Origin: Panaeolus papilionaceus
Lineage: Eukaryota; Basidiomycota; Agaricomycetes; Agaricales
Reading direction: 5' to 3'
NCBI GenBank assembly: GCA_015501605.1
Contig: JADNRZ010000011.1
Location: 310,001-374,000, forward strand
DNA: 64,000 bases
Positions 57,267 through 64,000 of this stretch are shown one piece after another. Position numbers and translations under genes: made by a program. Below the pieces are notes generated by a model. It was not told the origin of the DNA, did no database searches, and saw only the letters and a list, made by a program, of their open reading frames with translations. The stretch's first letter is position 1. The number at the start of each line of letters is the position of its first letter.

Positions 57267-58251
57267 ATGGGTCTCATCTGCAGCCTCCTCATTCAGTCGA
57301 AATTGCGGTAAGCAACTCAGTCGACAAATTTATATACTTAGGCGGGCTCATAAGCAAACGTAACAAGGGACTTGTACGACCAAGGATTGGGAAATATCAG
57401 ACTAGACAGCATTGAAGATGATGATTTCATGATTGGGTGTGTCTGGAATTACTTGTGGTCGAACGTACACTTATATCTAATTAGGCTCATGGGAATGCCA
57501 GGAGTTGGGAAAAGTACTGTAAGTTCCAAGTTTGCCCGATGTCTTGTTCAAAACGTGATGTTGACTGCTAGCTCTAATAGTTTACAAGTGCGCTTCTGGA
57601 CGCTTCTCCAGAATGGCTCCGTATAGGGCATAGTATTGAAACCGATTGGAAAGGGGTATCGTGCACCTTGGTGGAGTTGCATAGACGCGTCATCCTGGTT
57701 GAATTTCCTCCATTCAACCACCCGGATCGCGAAGACTCAGAAGTCCTTACAGTTATTGCGGATTGGCTGAAGAAATCGTGAGCAGATACCCTTTGTTTTT
57801 GTGCAAATTGCTTACCTTGCAACCGCTGGTGACATCAAGCTCCTATCAAGGGAAATTTTTTCAAACTGTCATATATTTTCATAACATTTTGGACACACGA
57901 TTCAACTCGGGTGCAGCTCGTTCGCTACAAATCTTCAATGCCATGTGTGGTGAATACGAACTGGGAGGGGTGAACACAGTCCTTGTGACAACTCACTGGG
58001 ACGAAGTTTCCAACCACGGTCGCGACAGAGACGAAGCCAAAGGGCAGCACGAACGCCTCAGATCTATGAGGAACAATATATGGAGGAATTCGTACAAACT
58101 TGACATGAAGGAAGATGCACATGAACAAGCTATGAAAATCGTTTCCGAGCTGGGAAATAATTTTGGAAAGCCACGCCCATTGGCCATACAACGTGAGATG
58201 GGGGATGGACGACCCTTGCGACGAACGACGGCGGGAATGTTGGTATTTTAA
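57267..58251 (+). CDS. AIG1/GIMAP-like GTPase 5, degenerate and truncated
   Basis: Exons 57267-57307, 57368-57436, 57485-57518 (34 nt), 57581-57777 and 57840-58251 give 250 aa in frame. G1 GMPGVGKST is intact and the G4 position is TTHWDE. The G3 motif, DTPGFDD in the paralogues, is VEFPPFNHPDRED here, so the Asp and Gly needed to sense the gamma-phosphate are gone. The chain stops at RTTAGMLVF, the point where paralogues read ETDAGVTLY and continue into the coiled coil, so about 80 residues are missing. The reading frame is still open across all splice junctions, so it may be expressed as a GTP-binding but catalytically dead protein, or be an early pseudogene. Confidence 0.65.
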
Positions 58252-58474
58252 CCAGATCAAACAGTTTATACAGGCTTTTTTCCCGCAGTTTTGCTCGCGG
58301 CCATACATAAATGCATATACTTTAATTTTGAGCGATTGAAAACATGATTAGCAGCCAGGAACAGTGTCCAGAGTCATCGCCGCAGAGTTATGATACGTAT
58401 GGTAGGCAGAAGATAGGAATAATGTACGGGCGATAACACGGTACCACGACATTGCCTTTCCAGCGAATTATAAC

Positions 58475-59183
58475 TACAGTGATCCACCGGTCCTTGGCAC
58501 AGCACCACTCCTTGGCACAAATCGCTATTCTGACCTCAATTTCTCTCCGTTTCCTCTGAAACTTTGCATGTGGCTTGATATATATGTCAGCTATTATGCC
58601 TTTGAATATGGAGCATATACAATATCTTGTTGTTGTAATATTTTAAGTTTAATAGCGAAAAACTTTGCTTTTTTGGCAAATTTGTGATATATGGTATGTT
58701 TGGAAGCTGATTTTGCTAATTTTTTTTTACAACCATAATGATATACATGCCTTTAACAAGCTTGAAGTGTTAATTGGATACTACAACTGCTCCCAAGATA
58801 AAAATATCACAACGGCAAGACAGTGTTTCGAGACTGGGTTGTAGTGATGGGACATCAAAAACCATCAATCCATCATATCTTAGTGTCGTGCTCAAACCCT
58901 GATTCCAACCCGTGAAAGACGTCCCTTGGCTCGGCCATCACTTGCCGCTGTCAAAATCTTTGACGGCCGTCTGTGTCAAGGAGTGGTTTTTGTTTCAATT
59001 CATATCCAGATAATATTTTGCTTCGATTCACACTATTTTTGCTTGTATCACTCTCGTATTTCTACAGTATGTTCATTATATGTATAAGACTTGGCTTGTA
59101 AAATTTCATTGCGAAATATTGACATGGCGTGTTGCTATTTTAAAATTAAATTTCACTGTGCCAAGGACCAGTGGATCACTGTA
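58475..59183. mobile_element. Tc1/mariner-type nonautonomous element (MITE), TA target duplication
   Basis: The element (58477-59181, 705 bp) starts CAGTGATCCAC and ends GTGGATCACTG. The inverted repeats extend for about 26 bp with one mismatch (sharing GGTCCTTGGCACAG) and are bounded by TA on both sides. A second inverted pair, CCACTCCTTGGCACA near 58503 and its near-complement near 58977, lies further in. The start CAGT and TA duplication are typical of Tc1/mariner elements. The inside is A/T-rich and non-coding. A copy of the target without insertion exists at 27889-27933 and confirms the boundaries. Confidence 0.8.
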
Positions 59184-59298
59184 GAGCGAATGGCCGCAGA
59201 GCGGCATTTCCCTTGCTTGCGGATAAAACTTAACATGATACCAAGCCTAGAATGTAGTGAAGAATGAGCGAAGCGGTAGGGTGACGTCTTTGGGAGAA

Positions 59299-59357
59299 GT
59301 GATGCCAGTCGAGGTGTGACACTGCCACATCATTCCTCTCACCTCGACTCCCATCAC
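59299..59357. repeat. imperfect 18-bp inverted repeat in the retroelement leader
   Basis: GTGATGCCAGTCGAGGTG (59299-59316) pairs with CACCTCGACTCCCATCAC (59340-59357): 16 of 18 positions are complementary, with a 23-base loop. It lies about 240 bp before the first retroelement ORF and may be part of its terminal or leader structure. Confidence 0.5.
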
Positions 59358-59594
59358 CTCAGGCGGTCGTATCTGCAGACTCGCTGCGCGTTTTTTCATC
59401 TAAACCTAGCTATTTCCCTGCGCTAAATCGGAAATCAAGTAACCGACTGATTCTGCATGAGCACTTGAGCTCCAACTGGCGAGCTAATTAAATCTGAGCT
59501 GGGAAAACCAACAACCATCTGTCAACAAGTTTAACCTCTCGAACCCGGTCCATCACCAAGTCTCAACCCCAAGCACAACCACCTCTCGGAAAGC

Positions 59595-61407
59595 ATGAGG
59601 GACCCAACCGGAGACACAATGCCGGACTTCAACGCACCGGAATTCGCAATGATACTCCAACCCCAGGTGCAGGACAGAACTACTATGGAGGACCTGGTTC
59701 GCCACCTGCAGGAGGCGTGGACAACGGGGCATCAGCAAAAAGTCACAGATTGGAACGCCTGGCAAGCAGCAGAAGCAGAGAGACTGAGAATAGAAGAGGA
59801 GCAGAGGCAGGAGGAGCAGAGAGAGGAAGAGCAGCGGAAAGCAGCGGAGGAAGCGCAGAAGAGAAAGGAAGAGGAGGCTAGGCAGGCTGCCGCGGAAGAA
59901 GAGAGAAGGAAAAAGGAGGAGGAGGAAGCCAGGGAGAGAGAACGCCAGCAGAGGGACGCAGACAAGCAGTCAGAAAAGCACCCTAAGCTAAACAGCATCC
60001 AGACCGGAGTGAAGGTCGACGACAACCGCATCACGCAACCCTCAGCGTATGCCCTCACCAAGCTCCGGAATTTCGACTACATCGAGCTCTATTACTTCAC
60101 TACCCAGGGATGCGACGAAGCGGCCAGCAAGGACACATCCACAGCAAAGGAATCCCTGGCAGCAACTCAAATTGACAATGTCATTGTCTTCCAGTCAGTC
60201 GGGGCCCACAAGCCATCCAACAAAGTCCAGAAAGACACAGAACTCAGCTGGAGGGACATTAGCATTGCAAAAACACTGCTAATCAAGCTCCTGAGGGTCA
60301 ACAAGTGGCCAGAAGAGCATGTCCTCGCCCTGGAGGAGTTCTTCTACAAGCTAGAGAAGCACGACATGCACAGACGCCCAAAGGGCACGGAGGCGGTCAT
60401 CAGATACCAGGCAGAGGTGCACCGGTCCTGGTGGAACCTGCTCAAAGCACCAGACGCAACCCTCTTCGACATTGCCGCCATAAACGAGACAAGGATGGAG
60501 AGAATCTACAACGAGATTCTAGCAGACGCTCAGCTGGCTGGTATAAAACTGTAAGTAACCAAATCCCCTTGTTTGCTCTTACACACACTTGCTAACAAAT
60601 GATTCATCCCTCCAAAAATGCATCATGACGACACCTTGGGCTTTGGTCTGGCCCCAACGCATCTGCATCATGCATCTCGGACGCTCTGTGCCATCGCTGT
60701 CCAACATTTCACGCATCACTTGCATCACGCATCATATTCTGTCTGCCTAATGATTCTTGCTTGCATCCTCCATCGTTACTCTGCTTGCATCACATATTCG
60801 GCTGTTGAAATACATTGCCTTTATCCTGTCGCTCCTCACCCATGTGCATCATGCCTCGGTCCTTCTTCCCTATAATTACAAAAAAAAAAAAAAAAAAAAA
60901 AACAGTCTTGACTCTCGCTTAAGTGAAGTTTCCTTAGCAGCATCAGCTCACAGCTCCAAACGGAAGAGATCTGACTCAGACAGCTCTGAAAGAGACCATT
61001 CACGTAGGAGTCGTTACTCACGTCACTCCCGATCTCCAAGCCCCAGGTCTTCGAGAGGGAGAAGAGGAAACTCAAGGAAAGAAAGTGGATCCGAAAAACA
61101 GTCTTTTCACAAGAGAGCAGCAGCACCTGCAACCCAGTCTGCTTGCTCAACCTGCCTGGGTCGCCACAAACACAACACCTTCTACTGCAAGTCCGACAAA
61201 CTGTGGAACAACAAGGACAAAGCCTACTGCACCAAAGGCGAAAAGGGACGGCTCATCAATCCAAAGGGTGTTGTCCTGTGTTCCGACTGGCAAACAGAAA
61301 GAGGGTGTCAAAGCACCAGCCACGACGAGAAGCACGAGTGCTCAGGATGTGGTACACCATCTCACGGAGCTCAGGGATGCCCTCGCAGCCAGAAGGCGAG
61401 TGCCTAA
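59595..61407 (+). CDS. gag-like protein of the DIRS-like element
   Basis: Exons 59595-60550 and 60906-61407 (1458 nt, 485 aa), joined through GTAAGT and an AG after a 23-A tract. Residues 55-120 form a Glu/Lys/Arg/Gln-rich coiled coil. About 140-315 is a globular region (QPSAYALTKLRNFDYIELYY to MERIYNEILADAQLAGIKL). The second exon adds an Arg/Ser-rich part (RRSRYSRHSRSPSPRSSRG) and a Cys/His region (CSTCLGRHKHNTFYC, then CSDWQTERGC and CSGCGTPSHGAQGC), as expected for nucleic-acid binding. If the intron is not spliced, the first ORF alone would end at 60554 as a 319-aa protein. Confidence 0.7.
60551..60905 (+). other. gag intron with GCATCA-like repeats and a 23-A tract
   Basis: Many short GCATCAT/GCATCAC units between 60617 and 60855, then an uninterrupted A run at 60880-60902 directly before the AG. 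An intron in the gag of a retrotransposon would normally be lost on reverse transcription, so this could also be an insertion whose ends happen to splice. Confidence 0.45.
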
Positions 61408-63130
61408 GACGCCATATAAGGTGGAGGTGTGGGAGAGGAAGCTTAGAGAAGCAGGTTTACTGGAGGAGCTCAGGGATATCCCAAAAGGGCTGTGTGAAGG
61501 GTTCAAGGCAGGAATCCCCACCATCCTGTCCACATTCACCCCTCCTAACAAGGACTCAGTGGAAGAGCACAGAGATGCATTCAGCACCCTTATCAAAGCT
61601 GAGCTTCAGGCAGGAAGATACATTGGCCCATGCTCACAAGAGGAGGTGGAAGCTGTTCTCGGCCCTTTCCAAACCTCCCCATTACACATCATCCCAAAAC
61701 CGGGTAAACCGGGAAAGTACCGTATCATTCAAAACTTATCTTATCCTCATACACCCCAAATCTCGATCTCCTCTATCAACAGTCATATTAATTCTGACGA
61801 CTACCCCTGCACATGGGGAACTTTTGAAACTATCTGTCTTATCATCGCGCGACTCCCACCAGGTTCGCAAGCAGCAGTCAGGGATGTCAAAGAAGCCTAC
61901 CGAAACATCCCTCTACATCCCTCGCAGTGGGCAGGGATGGTGGTCAGGCTGGGGAAAAACCAATTTGCCATCGACACACAGGACTGCTTCGGATTGGCAT
62001 CAGGAGCAGGTATATATGGAAAGATGGGAGATGCTGGAGCAGTGCTCACTCGTCATCACAGTTTGGGTCCAATCTCCAAGTGGGTGGATGACCACATCTT
62101 TTTCCGGATCTGCAAACATGTGCTTGGGCTCTATAATCAGCAGAGAAAAGAATGGGCAGCGGAAATTGAAGCAAACGGAGGGAAACACCAAGATGGGGGA
62201 CGGATCTGGTATAAGGGAAAGGAGCAACCAGATGGTCGCACGGAAGAGTTTGATGAAGACTGCTCCACCACGTTACTGGACTTCTCGTCACACACCCCCA
62301 GATCAAAAGAGGACAGTGATTTTTCATACGCAATGGCAGACATCGACAACCTGTTCAATGACCTTGGTATTCCAGTTGAAAAAGAGAAGGACATACCTTT
62401 TGCCTCAGTGGTACCATTCATTGGTTTCAGTTGGGACCTCGAGAGCAGGACAGTGTACATCCCTCGCCCCAAGCGTGAGAAATATTTATCAGCAATCAAC
62501 GAATGGGAGCAATCAGAGGTGCACAACCTGGACCAAACCAGGAAGCTGTACGGAAAACTACTCCATTGCTCGCAGGTCATACCCCAAGGTAGAGCTTACC
62601 TTACCAACCTGGAATCCCATCTCTGACTTCTTCATGACAGACCATTCCACAACCTTCATCCACCACGTCACACAGAAGCAGATCTCAAATGGTGGCGACA
62701 ACAGCTACAGGAAGAAACAAGGAGATCAGTCGTTCCCGCCCCATGCATTGTTGACCTCTTCGCTTACTCAGATGCGAGCTCGGAAACAGGCATTGGCGTC
62801 ATCCTCGAGCACCAGTGGAGAGCATGGAGGCTCCTCCCAGGATGGAAACAAGAAGGAAGGGATATTGGCTGGGCAGAAGCAGTCGGATTTCTCTTCCTTA
62901 TACAAATCATCGCAAGCCAGAGAAAGGACCTTGCAGGACAACATGTCAGGGTCTATGGGGATAACAGGGGAGTGGTTGAAGGATGGTGGAAAGGCAGGAG
63001 CCGAAACTGGCAGACCAATCTCATCTTTCGCCAAATTCACAAAATCTCAAAGCAGTCAACTATCACCTTCCACACTTGATATGTCGCTAGTGCCCACAAC
63101 CCAGCAGACCAGCCATCACGAGGTATCTAC
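61085..63130 (+). pseudogene. reverse transcriptase-RNase H ORF of the DIRS-like element, with stops
   Basis: The frame overlaps the end of gag in the +1 register. RT motifs in order: HIIPKPGKPGKYRIIQNLSY, AVRDVKEAYRNIPLHPSQWA, DCFGLASGAG, and the catalytic ISKWVDDHIFF. PFIGFSWDLESRTVYIP forms the thumb start. RNase H follows in the same frame, with the acidic residues in FAYSDASSETGIGV, WAEAVGF, VYGDNRGVV and SAHNPADQPSRG. The frame is cut by TGA at 62624-62626 (between RT and RNase H) and at 63077-63079 (just before the last RNase H motif). It encodes the enzyme that copies the element RNA; this copy would make only the RT part. Confidence 0.75.
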
Positions 63131-63227
63131 AATAGTCACGAATCACTCTTACCAGCCATCCCAATCCCTCCAAGCCTCCAAGACCTCATCGCCAATTTCG
63201 ATTTTCCAATCTCAACGGTGGAGTACC

Positions 63228-64000
63228 ATGCCCGGGAATGCACAAAAACCAGTCCCATCAAACCAAAAACATCCCCTAGGCGAAGCACCCCTGCCGAATC
63301 CCAAGAGAAGCAGAGTCATCACCTTCTCCGCTCCTGCAACCCCACCTAGCATGCCCCACCCCCAGCCCCCTGTCCCCACCAACCCCCCAGAGCAAACCTC
63401 CACAGTTGAGCAGGCAAACAGGCGCCCATCCAGCACCAAGGTTGGGGATCGCCTTCGACTCTGGAGACCGTCAGCTGCCTGAAACACCCTCAATGACCAG
63501 GGTCAGCCCATCAACTTGACTCAAGAAGACCTGGACAAGATCTCCGAGAGTATCCAGAAGGCATGGGCCCCAAGTACTCGGGATACGTATGGCACAGGCT
63601 TGCTAGCCTACCATCTCTTCTGCGACTCCAGGAACGTGCCGGAAGAGCAGCGCGCCCCAGCAAGTTCAGTCCTGATCTCGGCTTTCGCTGCAAACATGGT
63701 GGGGCTCTGTGCAGGATCAACAGCCAAGAACTACGTACTGGGAGTACGAGCATGGCACCTCCTGCACGGGCTAGACTGGAGCACCAATGATGCAGAGCTG
63801 GAGGCACTGCTGAAAGCAGCAGACAAATCAGCCCCATCCACATCAAAACGGACAAAACGCGCACCTTTCACCACTGCCTACATGATCCAGCTCAAAGCCC
63901 ACCTATCCCTCAACGATCCCCTTCATGCCGCAGTATGGGCCTGCCTAACAACCGTGTTCTACGGAGCAGCACGGTTGGGGGAGTTCACGCTGAAAACCCT
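63228..64000 (+). pseudogene. tyrosine recombinase of the DIRS-like element (partial, interrupted)
   Basis: The frame starts with a Pro-rich leader (MPGNAQKPVPSNQKHPLGE) overlapping the end of the RNase H ORF. It is interrupted by TGA at 63480-63482 and continues with NLTQEDLDKISESIQKAW, STRDTYGTGLLAYHLFC, a core-binding SAM-like part (GSTAKNYVLGVRAWHLLHG) and, close to the window end, VFYGAARLGEFTLK, in which Arg is the first catalytic residue of tyrosine recombinases. The H-x-x-R and Tyr parts lie beyond the window. It replaces the integrase of LTR elements by inserting circular DNA. Confidence 0.75.

Larger units (their letters stand above)
58252..59594. other. no gene; contains a Tc1/mariner-type MITE and the 5' flank of the retroelement
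   Basis: Both parts are listed separately. The stretch 58252-58470 shows nothing else. Confidence 0.5.
59190..64000 (+). mobile_element. DIRS-like retrotransposon (incomplete, runs off the window)
   Basis: The order is a gag-like protein with zinc-knuckle region, reverse transcriptase, RNase H, then a tyrosine recombinase instead of an integrase. That combination is specific to DIRS-order elements. The left border is uncertain; the sequence matching the relic at 27.9 kb begins near 59182. Terminal repeats at the 3' side are outside the window. Three in-frame TGA codons interrupt the polyprotein, so this copy is probably inactive. Confidence 0.8.

Noticed and set aside
60617..60855. CRISPR-like appearance of repeated GCATCA units
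   Set aside because: Units are short, irregularly spaced and degenerate, in a fungal retroelement; not a CRISPR array.
60836..61150. 104-codon minus-strand frame opposite gag
   Set aside because: Its Phe/Ser/Leu-rich sequence is the antisense of an A-tract and an Arg/Ser-rich coding region.
61143..63482. 779-codon plus-strand frame across the retroelement
   Set aside because: For most of its length it is the shadow of gag and RT frames; only the part after 63228 is the real start of the recombinase frame.

Overview
The window looks like nuclear DNA of a mushroom-forming basidiomycete (Agaricomycetes). Genes are split by many short introns of about 45-65 nt with GT..AG ends. The protein families fit: a secreted cyanovirin-N-type lectin, a fungal F-box protein, a carnitine acetyltransferase, DHA1-type major facilitator transporters, a C2-domain protein, an ORF of the long-chain acyl-CoA synthetase family, mitochondrial-type PP2C phosphatases and a DIRS-like retroelement with a tyrosine recombinase. 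Exons were assigned by reading frame, splice signals and comparison between paralogues inside the window; no database search was possible.

Layout. 0-2 kb: the last exon of one cyanovirin-N homology (CVNH) gene and a complete second copy. 3.9-5.8 kb: F-box protein. 7.9-10.9 kb: carnitine acetyltransferase. 11.8-13.0 kb: first of five AIG1/GIMAP-like GTPases. 13.0-15.3 kb: gene-poor, with possible decayed oxidoreductase pieces. 15.3-30.2 kb: tandem array of five MFS transporters, all on the + strand, with a second GTPase on the - strand inside it; the last two transporters are a recent duplication with a 415-bp identical tract. 30.2-35.3 kb: gene desert. 35.3-37.9 kb: large acidic, Ser/Pro-rich protein of unknown function, followed by a pyrimidine-rich stretch. 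39.7-41.6 kb: decayed cytochrome P450. 42.3-43.9 kb: C2 protein. 44.1-46.5 kb: long-chain acyl-CoA synthetase on the - strand with a GC-AG intron. 47.5-51.2 kb: two tandem PP2C phosphatase genes, one frameshifted. 51.3-59.2 kb: three more GTPases interleaved with three or four short nonautonomous DNA transposons. 59.2-64.0 kb: a DIRS-like retrotransposon running off the window, with in-frame TGA stops.

The most distinctive content is the GTPase family. All five copies keep the P-loop on a separate exon of exactly 34 nt, all that can be read carry a T-x-W-D type G4 motif in place of NKxD, and the members range from canonical to apparently degenerate (lost DTPGF motif, lost C-terminal coiled coil) or extended (extra N-terminal region). 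Carnitine acetyltransferase and acyl-CoA synthetase both act in acyl-group metabolism, but nothing here suggests a co-regulated cluster. The window is better read as housekeeping genes embedded in a region of active local duplication, gene conversion and transposon insertion.
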